Counted from the stretch's first letter, positions 27,501 through 36,159 are shown. The stretch is DNA of 64,000 nucleotides from Sphingobacterium wenxiniae (GCF_900116225.1 NZ_FOZZ01000005.1:124001-188000); one strand, 5' to 3'. The notes: generated from the letters alone by a model not told the origin. A program made the numbers and translations.

Positions 27501-30500
27501 ATATCAGCAGCCGAAACAGGGTCACAATCCGAAAGAACTGTTTCCGTAGCTGTTTCTGAAACTGTTGTATTACCTTCTTTTGTATAAGTAACCGTGGCTA
27601 TATTGACAATAGGGTCATTATTTAGCAGCGCAGCTTGTGCCGTTACCTGAATGGTAATCGTTGCAGATTCGCCTACCTCTAGATTACCGACAATATGGGT
27701 AATGCCAGTACCACCAACAACCGTCTGTAGAACGCCGTTAACTTCGACCTGATCTTCAAAATAATCCGGAATAGCATCCATCGGATCCGTGATCGTGACT
27801 CCGGTCAATGCTTTGTTACCGGTATTTTCAACTGTTAGTGTATATGTTAATGTCTGTCCAGCAGTAATCTTTTTCAAACCGGTCGCATCTTCTCCCACTT
27901 TCGTAAAGGTCACTTTCGAATCATCGGCTACCGGAATATCTGTTGGTCCCGGAGTCGGGCTTGGATCTGTCGGGTTTTCATTATCCAGCGGTGGTGTAGT
28001 CGGCACTGGTGTAAGAATCCCCGTACCAGTTACTGTAGCTATATTGGAAATAACATCCACACCGGTTAAATCTGTGTTTACTTTTACACTGAAAGTACGG
28101 GTTACTGTCTGTCCAAAACCAATAGTTATTGGCGTAGTTGCGCCAAAGCGAACAATATTTCCATCCAATGTACCACCCGACACATGGGTTACATCTGCAG
28201 GTAGCTCATCAGCAATAACAACACCTGTCAATTGCTTATTCCCTGTGTTACGCACGTGAATGGTGTATTCCACAATCTCCCCTCCTTTTACAGAAGTAAC
28301 CGAGGCATCATCATCTACTTTGTACGATTTCCAGGCAACAACAGACAGATTATCCGTCACCGGAATGATGGTCGGTGTACCCGGCATTGCTGCAGCATCC
28401 GGTCCATCGGCTGGGTTAGCGGGATCTGCCGGAGGCACCGTACCTTTTGGAGTCGTACCGCCATAGTCTACGAAAGCAACATTGCTGATTTCCTTAAGAC
28501 CGGTCAGATTATTAGCCACGTCAACTGTAAAACTTACCGACACCATTGCACCTACAGCGATGTCTATATTTTCAAAAACAACTTCATTATTCCCATTAAC
28601 AGCACCGCTGTTAGTAGCCGAAACGAAAGCCGTACCCGCAGGAATCTTATCTACTACCTCTACTCCTGTCAAATCCTGATTACCATTATTACGGATATAG
28701 ATGGTGTAGGTTACTTGTTCGCCTCCGCTTACCGTAGTCGTTGAAGGACCGTTTGCAATGCTATAGCCTTTCCAAGTGGTGACATCGCTTACAGCATCCA
28801 CAGGAATATCCGTTCCTGTATCGCCACTATCATCCGGTTCATTGGGATCAGCTGAATCTGGCGGGAATGTCTCTGTACCGGTATCCGTTGGATTTTCTTT
28901 GACCAAGGCTACATTGCTGATGGCCGGTACCGCTGTCAAATCAGCATCCACCGCCACACTAAAGGTCAAGGTTTCGGTCTCCCCGACACCGACATGTACA
29001 CCAGAGAACGTTAAGGTATTGGTGCCATTATCGTAAGCACCACCATCCGTATCCGCAGAGCCGTCAACATACGTTGTGTACGCAGGAATAACATCCGTCA
29101 CGGTAAAATCAACCAATGGCACAGCTCCTGTGTTGCGCACATGAATCGTATATTCCACGGTTTCACCACCTTGAACTGTTTTGATAGCTGGATCACCGTC
29201 TACTTCAAAAGATTTCCAAGCGACAAAACGTGGCTCTGTACATTCCCGTTGTACATTATACACACGCAATGCAGGGAAAGCTTCTACGCCCACCAGTGTT
29301 TTCACACCAATGCTTATACGGTCGTATGGCACTCCCGGCGTATACGGTAAGTTAACAGGTTGACTGTTCTGTACCAATTGTAGCACGTTTATGCCATTGA
29401 TCAAACCGTTGGTTCCCCAGTCCAGCGTATGTACAAGATCATTTCCTGCATACGCCTGAATCACCAAATTACCTAATATATCAACGGTAGCTACATTCGC
29501 TTGCGTACGGAAGCTGATCGTTGTCACATCATCCGCTTTGGACATACTGTTAAAGAATATCCATTGCTTCGTCGACGTTCCAACACCTAATGTCCCGTTA
29601 CTGATTTCGGAATACTGCGTAGGATTACCGTTGATAGCGTAATGCGGGTTGGTTACTCCGGCAGCACCAAGATCATTCACACTTAAGCTCAGCCCCGTAT
29701 ATTCATAAGAAGTCGCAAAAGCATCCAGACAAACATCAGTACTTGCATCATAGCACATACCATACACATGCATCGTGTTTGGTGTAGCCAGTAGCGAAAC
29801 AGCAGCCGCAGTTTTAGCTGTAATACGTATCGAGGTATAAGGCTGATCCGGTGTAACAGCAATATAATAACGACCTTGCGCATCACGTACTACACGTATA
29901 GCGTCATTACCACCGGCAGATGCTGTCGCACTACTTGCGGAAACAACAGAAGTGCTGTTATTTTTGACATCCACCTCGAAGAAGTGATCGCCCAATAGCA
30001 ACCCATTCACCAAACTGGAAACAACATTACCTAAACTACCGCCCAATAAACCGTTCAATATATCCTGATCAAAATCAATACGGATATAGGAGGTTGTTCC
30101 GGCAGGCACCGTATGGTCATAGCCCATTTCCACAAAGCCTTCTTTGTTTGAACCAAACAGTCCTAATAATGTTCCGGCGCCTGAGTTTAATACGGCAAAG
30201 CTGTCGAAATCATCATCAAACAAATACTGTACATCATCGGCATTATGTGCAGCAAGCAATGATGTCGCACAGACAGGACTATCAAATGGCGATACGCCCG
30301 GAACTTCCGGACATTGCACACCGTGGCGACTTACATTGTACAAGCGCAAAGTTGGTGTAGCCAACGAAGCTGACAAGACCGATTGAATTCCAATATCCAC
30401 ACGATCGAAAACAACCGCCGGTGTAAATTCCAATGTAACTGCTCCACCTGATTGGAATAAGGCTAACAAGTCCAGGTTATTGATAAGTCCCTGTGATAAT

Positions 30501-32632
30501 ACATGTTCTTCTACCTGCTGGTCCCCATTAAAAAACCGTATCTGATAGTTTCCTATTGCATCAAGCGCAAGTACAGAAGGAGGTGCTGCCAAACGAACCT
30601 TCACATAATCACCTATCTGTGATGGGTGATTGAAATAAACCGATTGGAATACTTGTGCACCGATCGCAGCTACACCTAATGAAATCTCCGAATATTCGGA
30701 AGAATTAGCACTGATTGCCCGGTAAGGGTTAACTACTTTGGCTTCCGAAATATCTCCGACACTCAGGTTCAGCCCACTTCCTGTATAAGAAGTGAAATTT
30801 GCTGGGAAACAAACATCTGTTCCTAATTCAAAACAAGCATTGTACACATCCAGTGATGCTTTCTTACCGGTAGCCAAAAGTGCGACTACATGATTGGAAA
30901 TTCGGATACGGTCGTAGTCTGCATCTGGTGTAATGGCCAGATAAAAACGACCAATATTATCCTGTACTAAGGTTACCGTTCCATTTCCTATATACGAAGC
31001 TCCTTCAAAACCATTGGAACTTCTTCTGTCCAAAACCGTGGTAGAAGCACCATTCTTGGCTTCAATCTGAAAATACTGATTACCTAATAAAAGATTGTTC
31101 GCCAAATCAGTAACCAATTTACCTAAGCTTCCTCCCAATAAGGTATTCAGCACATCTTCATCATAGTTGATGCGCACATAAGTCGTCCTATTGGCTGGGA
31201 GAACAGCGCCCATATCCATTTCAATCCAGCCGGATGTTGGTCCGGAAACCAATAGTCCTCCTGCATCGGCATGTAGTGTTGCAAAGGTTTCGTTATTTCC
31301 ATCTACTGCTTTGTGTGCAAAGTCCACATTATCGAAATCAATCAGGGATGTTGCACAGGAAGGCGTTTGCAAAGGACCTGGCGTAGCTGCAGGTACAGCC
31401 CCCAATTCTGGATTAATACAACCGGACACTCCGCTATAGCGCTGTACATCATAGATACGCACGCCATTGCCTAACAAACTTAAACCAAGAGTAGAATTTA
31501 ACTTAATTTCTAAACGATCAAACGCGCGCCCCGGACCAAATGTAGCCGTAATAGGCTGTCCGGACTGTAATAAGGCCAGTGCATCTGTATTATTCAGCAA
31601 ACTGCTTTGTAACGAACGTCTATATACGACGTCATACTCCGCTGTCGTAGTATTCCACTTGGTGAATACCACTTCAATACCGCCTAATAAATCGGTATTT
31701 ATAGCACCTCCCGAACCTAAGTCCAATTTAATATTGACACTGTGGTTTTCAGAAGATGTCGTAGGAAAATAAAAATATTGCGAAAACTCACGTGCAACGG
31801 AAAGATCCAACACGCCGGTTGATTTCAGAAGAGAATAAGAATTTGGATCAGCATCTATCGCACGGTTAAGATGTTGGTCATCAAAGTCTGCAACCGTCAA
31901 ACCTATGCCGCTTCCTCCGTCAAAAGAGGTAAAGAACGGACGACCGCAGTTTGTTCCACCTGCACCGTAAGTCACTGCCGAATAGACATCTAAAGTATAC
32001 TGTGCACCCAAGCCAATAGCAGATATTGATCTGTTCGTTAGATGAATCCTGTCATAAGAATATGCCGGACGTACAGCAATATACGTATTGCCCTGACCGT
32101 CCAGAACCAAACGCACCCTATCCGTCGTAAAGCCTTCGGTATTTGAGCGTTTTAAGCGGGAGGTCGTCCCATCCAGCACATCCACCTCAAATTCCTGATT
32201 ACCAAGAAGCAACCCTCCCACAACAGTTCCCAGAGTATTTCCTAAGGAACCGGCCAATAAAACACGTAAGAGACCATCATTTGCTCCAATCCGTACATAC
32301 GACCATTGGTTAGCCGGCACCGGGTTCGAGAACCTTAGTTCGATTTTTCCTGTATATGAACCTCCCCCAAGCAGCACACCGGGACTTGCCCAGACACGGG
32401 CATAATCACCATTATCTGAAGAAGCATTGCCCGGATTTTGGACGGTAGGCTGATTACGTCCCCAAATGCCTGGTTTATTTTCCGTCAGAGCCTCAACGTT
32501 ACTCGCCACCGTCTTGGTCTGCCCCCTCGCCAAATCAGGCAGGAACAGTGACCAACAGAAAGCCATGAGCATAAACAGATAACCCATTCCCCGGTTATCC
32601 CATTTCTTAGGATTTTGAGCTTCTTTTTTCAT
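21578..32632 (-). CDS. Giant type IX-secreted repeat adhesin (SprB-like)
   Basis: The 3,684-residue surface protein starts with a signal peptide (about 1-38). Three copies of an unassigned ~365-residue module follow (about 40-1130; recurring AGSLG/GGSLG...LLLGN blocks), then four DUF11 domains (about 1135-1695), four Ig-like/PKD-like domains with Cys (about 1700-2165), a diverged module (about 2170-2500), another Ig-like domain, three DUF11 repeats opening YG(L/F)DDDAI (about 2690-3105), three 132-residue DUF11 repeats (about 3105-3500), a cadherin-like domain, and the gliding-motility type B sorting domain (IITPNGDGRNDR...INRWGNEVY). It is presumably exported by the type IX system and displayed on the cell surface. 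ATG 32632 (MKKEAQ) is chosen; ATG 32641 is nearly equivalent. Confidence 0.93.
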   Translation of the reverse strand: MKKEAQNPKKWDNRGMGYLFMLMAFCWSLFLPDLARGQTKTVASNVEALTENKPGIWGRNQPTVQNPGNASSDNGDYARVWASPGVLLGGGSYTGKIELRFSNPVPANQWSYVRIGANDGLLRVLLAGSLGNTLGTVVGGLLLGNQEFEVDVLDGTTSRLKRSNTEGFTTDRVRLVLDGQGNTYIAVRPAYSYDRIHLTNRSISAIGLGAQYTLDVYSAVTYGAGGTNCGRPFFTSFDGGSGIGLTVADFDDQHLNRAIDADPNSYSLLKSTGVLDLSVAREFSQYFYFPTTSSENHSVNIKLDLGSGGAINTDLLGGIEVVFTKWNTTTAEYDVVYRRSLQSSLLNNTDALALLQSGQPITATFGPGRAFDRLEIKLNSTLGLSLLGNGVRIYDVQRYSGVSGCINPELGAVPAATPGPLQTPSCATSLIDFDNVDFAHKAVDGNNETFATLHADAGGLLVSGPTSGWIEMDMGAVLPANRTTYVRINYDEDVLNTLLGGSLGKLVTDLANNLLLGNQYFQIEAKNGASTTVLDRRSSNGFEGASYIGNGTVTLVQDNIGRFYLAITPDADYDRIRISNHVVALLATGKKASLDVYNACFELGTDVCFPANFTSYTGSGLNLSVGDISEAKVVNPYRAISANSSEYSEISLGVAAIGAQVFQSVYFNHPSQIGDYVKVRLAAPPSVLALDAIGNYQIRFFNGDQQVEEHVLSQGLINNLDLLALFQSGGAVTLEFTPAVVFDRVDIGIQSVLSASLATPTLRLYNVSRHGVQCPEVPGVSPFDSPVCATSLLAAHNADDVQYLFDDDFDSFAVLNSGAGTLLGLFGSNKEGFVEMGYDHTVPAGTTSYIRIDFDQDILNGLLGGSLGNVVSSLVNGLLLGDHFFEVDVKNNSTSVVSASSATASAGGNDAIRVVRDAQGRYYIAVTPDQPYTSIRITAKTAAAVSLLATPNTMHVYGMCYDASTDVCLDAFATSYEYTGLSLSVNDLGAAGVTNPHYAINGNPTQYSEISNGTLGVGTSTKQWIFFNSMSKADDVTTISFRTQANVATVDILGNLVIQAYAGNDLVHTLDWGTNGLINGINVLQLVQNSQPVNLPYTPGVPYDRISIGVKTLVGVEAFPALRVYNVQRECTEPRFVAWKSFEVDGDPAIKTVQGGETVEYTIHVRNTGAVPLVDFTVTDVIPAYTTYVDGSADTDGGAYDNGTNTLTFSGVHVGVGETETLTFSVAVDADLTAVPAISNVALVKENPTDTGTETFPPDSADPNEPDDSGDTGTDIPVDAVSDVTTWKGYSIANGPSTTTVSGGEQVTYTIYIRNNGNQDLTGVEVVDKIPAGTAFVSATNSGAVNGNNEVVFENIDIAVGAMVSVSFTVDVANNLTGLKEISNVAFVDYGGTTPKGTVPPADPANPADGPDAAAMPGTPTIIPVTDNLSVVAWKSYKVDDDASVTSVKGGEIVEYTIHVRNTGNKQLTGVVIADELPADVTHVSGGTLDGNIVRFGATTPITIGFGQTVTRTFSVKVNTDLTGVDVISNIATVTGTGILTPVPTTPPLDNENPTDPSPTPGPTDIPVADDSKVTFTKVGEDATGLKKITAGQTLTYTLTVENTGNKALTGVTITDPMDAIPDYFEDQVEVNGVLQTVVGGTGITHIVGNLEVGESATITIQVTAQAALLNNDPIVNIATVTYTKEGNTTVSETATETVLSDCDPVSAADIVVALVGAICAGEQVELDAALAAGSALPAGADFVWRRGSDSGPIVHTGETYTPTLTTAGTHTFYVSIEGGRACFQTPGKVVTVTVNPRATASDITTTDDALCEGGSVDLSTLVSSTVAEATFKYYADAALTTELPSNTVTPAVGTHVYYVTVSGTNICENAPNTAAQIVVTVSPRAVATDIAAQNETICEGDEKNLVASLAPGVAIDNPVFRWYTDADLTTLVHTGASFTPSPALTVSTTYYLTVSGTGICENLPAEAKEVTVTVTPRGKAEFILITGPNAACEGENITLNAALNPLNPANPAIVNPVFKWYADAALTQLIHTGAELIMTANTVGLNTLYVTVEGDNYCPNAVGTAQTHGITVHEMPIISLPGGQTNYAIPVNSVLDLSGYTVTPGTATVTWYDENNTVIPVGDVAVRLANISFATEGTYTFRVTAENGGGCTASEIITITVFDPDNCPPEMERVYASSQSWASAITGGVSNAGRAVDGNVKTYSTLTTGVGLLGIGTVWQNLNFGHTVPAGTPVTIKLGKEYSGLMLAGGITVVGLNGNATIGPLRGVQGGILDLLNSDNVVEFTFVPTDGSGIPQPYTGVRVVQGALVSVAQNARLYGAYYTIEGAVDCDPIDSDTNKDILDLYHGVRDIGLGVASSLATVKDPWRAVDNDPNTFAEMWAGAGILNQGFITPVFKSRSMPTDSLHITLAIPGQPVLSLSLLTNIKIQRYLGNTKVGAEIRPLDQNILGLRLLGLMGDGSQKAVLTIAADGLVYDRVDIAYDKFVSVLGDFVNIYDVAVAPKIANVYDGSMNFELCPSDNLQIQMQDACTTYEVYDQSGTPLVTTDNLNFELPSGIQPGTYTFKVRAMRFGCAVGPLEEITVVINEMAVINAAGQPQDQEVAAGAEASFTVDVSNAASIQATYQWEESTDDGGTWTAIDGVANPSAVASTLTVLVPADQPVGKMAEYRVQVSSDEGCDVFSAAAVLNVVKDYGLDDDAIVKAGQNNNENAVAGREYTYTVTVENKGPSTILNGTTLYFRDIVSSGQTIQSVDFGGVHPTVGMNGRFDLQMVNDITAGATFSFDVTVLVDAAAPDKISNTVYIWQDDPQTDVDNPDGIAETPEIDVDRDYGFDDDAIAKVGQHGNENAIAGTPYTYTVTVENQGPSTILHGTTLYFHDVVSPGQTLQSVTYAGNTQSLGADGLFSLAVNGPLEAGDSFTFDVAVLVAADAPATIKNEIQLWQDNPGTDINNLATPDATGETPPINVDRDYGFDDDAINKEGNGGAVAGEAYTYTVTVENQGPSIILAGTPIYFRDVIGTGQTLQSVSYAGVTQSLAANGLFHLEMANDVAVNATFTFNVTVMVDSDAPTFISNKIQIWQNNPGTDPDNLSTPDGEDETDPIPVDRVSKVSITKVADQPLVKAGEETTFTLTITNVGPSVMEANREITLKEHPGTGVTITGYQVVSGSGTVQGTGNDAIVTTTGKIALGERIVVRVTAMVSADAPATIKNGVAAWGPDTPTADNPDDEDETPGIDVDRESKVSITKIADEARVTAGEETTFTLTITNVGPSVMEANREITVKERPGTGVTITGYQIVSGSGTIQGTGNDAVITTTDKIALGETIVVRVTTMVDEDASDKITNGVAVWGPDTPTTDDPDDEDETPEIDVDRVSVMSITKVADEARVKEGESTTFTVTITNDGPSAIAVGKAIRLEELPGEGIRITGYQMLSNNATIVGTENTAMVTTTAVIPVGGNIIVSVEAEVEESPDTPETITNGIRVWGPDKPTTEDPDDEDETEPVPVDLIRINAVDDFAETKAAVSVTIDVLENDIAESAAIDPTSIEIVTSSPGATIEILSNGQIVYTPSRDQIGEDTFTYRVRDVNGRWSNIATVTVNILPNDLVIPTIITPNGDGRNDRLVIGGREMYDRISVTIINRWGNEVYRNDNYQDEWEGRGLNDGTYFISVKAIRGSSTTDVKSTVLIKRN
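22137..23329 (-). repeat. Three tandem 396-bp DUF11-coding repeats
   Basis: Within the adhesin gene, three adjacent copies of a 132-codon unit occur. For example GTTTCATCC recurs at 22548 and 22944, exactly 396 bases apart. The two right-hand copies are very similar at the DNA level (shared blocks such as TCCATCACNGATGGNCCAAC); the left copy is more diverged. They encode SxTKxAD...TNVGPS...DDEDET units. Such repeats may change in number by recombination. Confidence 0.85.
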
Positions 32633-32661
32633 AACACACATTCAAATAGGTATCAGTAATA

Positions 32662-32690
32662 CTGGTGAAAATGCAGTACATTTCCACCAG
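32662..32690 (-). promoter_or_regulatory. Hairpin in the adhesin mRNA leader
   Basis: Arms 32662-32673 and 32679-32690 pair over 12 positions with one mismatch around a 5-base loop. It lies about 30 bases before the adhesin start, within a predicted ~110-base 5' leader, and could affect translation or stability. Confidence 0.55.
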
Positions 32691-32754
32691 CAAAACATCA
32701 ACGGTATTTTTTCATAGTGTAGGTCTTATCAAAGTGTGACTCGCCCTACGGGGA

Positions 32755-32786
32755 TAAAAGTAGATTTTTTTTATTTAATTCACAAA
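32755..32786 (-). promoter_or_regulatory. Promoter of the adhesin-sprF-ompA operon
   Basis: On -, TTTG (32786-32783), 20 bases, then TACTTTTA (32762-32755), one mismatch to TAnnTTTG. Transcription would begin about 32749, leaving a leader of about 115 bases. No other promoter-like sequence closer to the gene was noticed. Confidence 0.55.
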
Positions 32787-33413
32787 TTATTCCCTATTCA
32801 ACAACCCGTGTTAACTAAATAAAATATTTTATCTTTAAAAGAAATAAAAATAAAAATTCAGTCATAAAAACTATGTTTTAACATATTTTAACAATTAAAC
32901 TTTTCTTTAAATGAATATTTAAGCATGTTTTTCAACAGGAATTAAAGAAAAAATATATTCCTATCAACAAAACAAGTGACAAACATCACTTTTTTATATG
33001 ATAAATAATATAAAATAGAATTTAAGGAACATCATATTCCTATTAAGCATAAAAATATTATCAAAAAGAAAATAAAGACAAAATATTAGATGCAACGGCA
33101 ACTTTATTTTAGAGGGAAAAACCCATTTTTTTGTAGAAAAAAAATCTATAAAAAAGTATAAAAACATATAAATTTAACACACGCACTTCCTTTCTCAACT
33201 ATAAATATCCCTAGAATTAGTTGGAAATTGAAGGCTCAACATCTGAAGTTTAATATTGAAAATTTCTTTAATGACCTTATTAAGTATAACCTAAACATCC
33301 CTTACCTCAACGACAGCGAGAATATTTGTTGCAAATTTTGTTCTAAATTGCAACCATAACGAGTCGAGATTCGGTCGGGACATATTCGAGACTGCGTATA
33401 GATAAATCCGTGG

Positions 33414-33446
33414 TAAGTCCGACTTGAGTCCGTGTTGAGTCCGAGT
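33414..33446. repeat. Three tandem 11-bp units rich in AGTCCG
   Basis: TAAGTCCGACT, TGAGTCCGTGT and TGAGTCCGAGT lie back to back. A further GGAGTCCGTGT lies alone at 33608-33618. TAAGTCCG (33414-33421) is also inverted at 33454-33461 (CGGACTTA). No gene overlaps. Confidence 0.7.
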
Positions 33447-33833
33447 CTTATAGCGGACTTACTTCGGAAGAATGACACAAGGACCACTCTGACACCCATA
33501 ACCATTCCCGAACCTAGGCCCTATCTAAGTCGAAGCAGTGTCGAAGACCACTCGAATAAATGTCGATAACTTAATAAATACGAAACAAAATCATACTTTT
33601 CATAAACGGAGTCCGTGTTAGGTTATCAATTTTTCAATCACTTTTCGAACAAGCATTTTCATATTTTCAATATCTTATAGCCTGTTTAAAAATAAAAAAT
33701 TTTCATCATCTCGACAGCCTGTCCCGAAAGCTTTCACATAGGCGTCAAGTTATTCGTTTTTTGTCCGGATCCCGACCTGAGACACATGCTGGCGCACACC
33801 TATGGTGTGTGTGCCCTTTACTTATTTATTTAA

Positions 33834-33856
33834 GGCACGAGCAGTACACTCGTGCC
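33834..33856. terminator. Hairpin near the 3' end of the ZIP gene
   Basis: Arms GGCACGAG (33834-33841) and CTCGTGCC (33849-33856) with a 7-base loop lie about 45 bases after the ZIP stop on -. An A/T-rich sequence follows on -, so it may act as a terminator. A second hairpin (33794-33810) follows. Confidence 0.55.
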
Positions 33857-33898
33857 AGTGAGGGGTTAACTGTTAAGCTAATGAAGAAGCCATACGCA

Positions 33899-34714
33899 CT
33901 ACCCCAACACTACATCTAAGCTCATCATCAATAGGAAGCCACCGATAAAACCGATTGTAGCTATATCAGAGCTTTTATTCTGCTGGGCTTCAGGAATAAC
34001 TTCCTCTACAACGACAAAAATCATCGCTCCCGCAGCAAAGGCCAAAGCATAAGGTAAAATAGGTGTAAATGCAGCTACTGCAATAGCTCCTACCACTGCA
34101 GAAATAGGTTCTACAATAGCAGAAATCTGTCCATAAAAGAAACTTTTGCGACGGCTCATGCCTAAGCGTCTCAGGGGTAAAGAAACTGCAACACCTTCAG
34201 GCAGGTTCTGCAAACCAATCCCCAAGGCCAAGGTCACCGCTCCGGCAATAGTTGCATCAGGTACTCCTGCAGCTACGCCACCGAAAAGAACGCCAACGGC
34301 CAAACCCTCCGGGATATTATGTAAAGTAATAGCCAATACCAATAAGGTGGTTTTCTGCCAAGGAGTCTTGAGTCCCTCTACTTTCTTAAAATTGGAATGA
34401 AAATGGGGTAATATTTTATCTAAGGCGAACAGAAAGCCTGCGCCCATAAGGAATCCCACAACAGCTGGTAGCACTTTTAAAAATCCATCGCCTTCGCTCA
34501 TTTCCATGGCTGGAATCAATAAACTCCAGATACTGGCTGCTACCATGACTCCGCCAGTAAATCCCAGCATACCATCCATCAGACCGCGATGAGCCTTTTG
34601 GAAAAAGAAGACAAATGCAGCACCTATAGCTGTCATCAGCCACGTGAAGGTAGAAGCATATAATGCCCCCCATACAGGATTAAGCTGCTCAAAATAGTGA
34701 ATAACGGACTCCAT
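33899..34714 (-). CDS. ZIP-family metal transporter
   Basis: The 271-residue inner-membrane protein has about eight hydrophobic segments. The metal-binding motifs of the ZIP family are present in the mid-membrane helices: HNIPEGLAVGVLFGG (TM4) and NLPEGVAVSLPL (TM5). It most likely imports zinc or other divalent metals; the GufA-like bacterial branch is the best match. A -7-like TAAATTTG lies 17 bases before the ATG (34738-34731). It is separated from rplT by the bidirectional terminator at 34753-34780, so it is an independent unit. Confidence 0.93.
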   Translation of the reverse strand: MESVIHYFEQLNPVWGALYASTFTWLMTAIGAAFVFFFQKAHRGLMDGMLGFTGGVMVAASIWSLLIPAMEMSEGDGFLKVLPAVVGFLMGAGFLFALDKILPHFHSNFKKVEGLKTPWQKTTLLVLAITLHNIPEGLAVGVLFGGVAAGVPDATIAGAVTLALGIGLQNLPEGVAVSLPLRRLGMSRRKSFFYGQISAIVEPISAVVGAIAVAAFTPILPYALAFAAGAMIFVVVEEVIPEAQQNKSSDIATIGFIGGFLLMMSLDVVLG

Positions 34715-34752
34715 AGTTTAATTCAATGATCAAATTTAAAGAATTGGCAAAC

Positions 34753-34780
34753 AAAAAAGGAGCCTATAGGCTCCTTTTTT
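34753..34780. terminator. Perfect palindromic terminator after rplT
   Basis: A 14-bp palindrome (AAAAAAGGAGCCTA and its complement) ends in TTTTTT on both strands. It terminates the thrS-infC-rpmI-rplT transcript on - and insulates the ZIP gene promoter. Confidence 0.9.
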
Positions 34781-34816
34781 ATAAATATCTAACAGAATTG
34801 ATAACGGTTCAAAACT

Positions 34817-35161
34817 CTATTTTACGGCGTCAATAACTGCTTTGAAAGCATCAGGGTGATTTAAAGCTAAATCAGCTAAAACCTTACGGTTCAAACCAAT
34901 GTTTTTAGCACTCAATTTACCAATCAACTGTGAATAAGAAATTCCATGTTGACGGGCACCTGCGTTAATACGTTGAATCCATAAAGCTCTGAACTCGCGT
35001 TTTTTGGTTTTACGGTCGCGGTAAGCGTACTGTAAACCTTTTTCTACTGTGTTTTTAGCAATAGTATAAACTTTGCTTCTTGATCCGAAATAGCCTTTGG
35101 CCATTTTCAAGATTCTTTTTCTTCTTCTTCTCGAAGCTACTGCGTTAACCGAACGTGGCAT
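34817..35161 (-). CDS. rplT: 50S ribosomal protein L20
   Basis: The 114-residue basic protein has the conserved N-terminus [30 protein letters not shown] and the RNA-binding C-terminal half ([22 protein letters not shown]). It binds 23S rRNA early in 50S assembly and in other bacteria represses its own operon. It is the last gene of the infC-rpmI-rplT set, 100 bases after rpmI. A strong palindromic terminator follows. Confidence 0.98.
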   Translation of the reverse strand: MPRSVNAVASRRRRKRILKMAKGYFGSRSKVYTIAKNTVEKGLQYAYRDRKTKKREFRALWIQRINAGARQHGISYSQLIGKLSAKNIGLNRKVLADLALNHPDAFKAVIDAVK

Positions 35162-35261
35162 ATTAATTAAAATTTAGTTTGGTATGAGGCGTTGCGTTTT
35201 GCAGCACACTTACGACCTAATACCCGGTTAAAAAATTATTGTTATTAAATTGAAATCAAAC

Positions 35262-35462
35262 TTATTTGCCGATAGCAAGCATACGTTTTACGTTGCCCAT
35301 ATCTGCATCATGTACATAACTTGTTTGTGTCAAGTTACGTTTTTGTTTAGTTTCTTTCTTAGTCAAGATGTGGCTTTTGTAAGCACTTTTTCTTGCGATT
35401 TTACCTGTTCCAGTCAATTTGAAGCGTTTTTTCGCGCTGGAATTGGTTTTTACTTTTGGCAT
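35262..35462 (-). CDS. rpmI: 50S ribosomal protein L35
   Basis: The 66-residue basic protein begins [22 protein letters not shown], the L35 signature. It binds near the exit tunnel of the 50S subunit. It lies between infC and rplT in the canonical order; the ~120-base gap to infC could carry regulatory RNA structure, but no pseudoknot was identified by eye. Confidence 0.97.
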   Translation of the reverse strand: MPKVKTNSSAKKRFKLTGTGKIARKSAYKSHILTKKETKQKRNLTQTSYVHDADMGNVKRMLAIGK

Positions 35463-35584
35463 AATACTAATTGTTTTTATATCAATCTGTTAGAATTTCT
35501 TTTATTCAGTTGTTAAGTAATCAGTTGCAAGTGATAAGTATAAATCATCTACTTACAACTTATCGCTGATAACTTTCCACTTAT

Positions 35585-36148
35585 CTACTTTTTCGGTGCT
35601 GATTTTGGAGCAAGAGTCAAGAACATACGCTTACCTTCCAGTTTCGGCAATAGCTCCACTTTACCATAATCTTCCAGAGCTTGGGCAAAGCGCAACAAAA
35701 GGATTTCTCCCTGTTCTTTGAAGACAATTGCACGTCCCTTAAAGTGTACATACGCACGTACTTTCTCCCCACTTTCCAAAAACTTAATAGCATGTTTCAG
35801 CTTGAAATCAAAGTCATGATCGCTGGTGTTCGGACCGAAACGAATCTCTTTGATAACGGTCTGCTTTGCGTTAGCTTTGATTTCCTTTTGTTTCTTCTTT
35901 TGTTCGTAAATGAATTTACTGTAATCAATTATCCTACAAACAGGAGGAGCGGCATTGGGTGAAATCTCCACTAAATCAAGTTCCAATTCGTCAGCCAGTT
36001 CCAAAGCTTTCCGAGTTGGGTAAATACCTGGTTCTACATTCTCGCCCACTAAGCGTACCTCTGGCACACGAATATGTTCGTTAATGCGGTGTTCTGGTTC
36101 TTTCTTTCTCATTGGTGGTCTTGGACCACCGGGTCTTTTTAATGCCAA
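35585..36148 (-). CDS. infC: Translation initiation factor IF-3
   Basis: The 187-residue protein has the N-domain ([23 protein letters not shown]...[22 protein letters not shown]) and the C-domain ([41 protein letters not shown]). No ATG lies before residue 13. The N-terminus MALKRPGG is reached from a TTG at 36148. An in-frame ATT at 36160, overlapping the thrS stop, is another candidate. Rare start codons in infC underlie IF-3 autoregulation in other bacteria. It follows thrS by 11 bases. Confidence 0.95.
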   Translation of the reverse strand: MALKRPGGPRPPMRKKEPEHRINEHIRVPEVRLVGENVEPGIYPTRKALELADELELDLVEISPNAAPPVCRIIDYSKFIYEQKKKQKEIKANAKQTVIKEIRFGPNTSDHDFDFKLKHAIKFLESGEKVRAYVHFKGRAIVFKEQGEILLLRFAQALEDYGKVELLPKLEGKRMFLTLAPKSAPKK

Positions 36149-36159
36149 ATGTTTAAAAA

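Larger units (their letters stand above)
32642..33898. other. 1,257-base gene-free AT-rich region
   Basis: No credible gene was found. Going rightward it holds the adhesin 5' leader and promoter (32642-32786), about 450 bases of very AT-rich sequence (32760-33230), a tract of GTCC/GAGTC-rich degenerate repeats (33355-33620), and two hairpins (33794-33810 and 33834-33856) near the 3' end of the ZIP gene. A 67-codon minus-strand frame at 33302-33505 lies within the repetitive tract and looks accidental. Confidence 0.65.

Noticed and set aside
21699-31772. Many plus-strand frames of 60-225 codons opposite the giant adhesin
   Set aside because: They are antisense shadows of a repetitive coding gene: Thr/Val/Ser-rich or His/Arg/Tyr-rich translations that recur with the repeats, without starts or promoters of their own.
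33302-33505. 67-codon minus-strand frame in the gene-free region
   Set aside because: It lies in the AGTCCG repeat tract, shows no domain or signal, and has a composition that follows the repeats.
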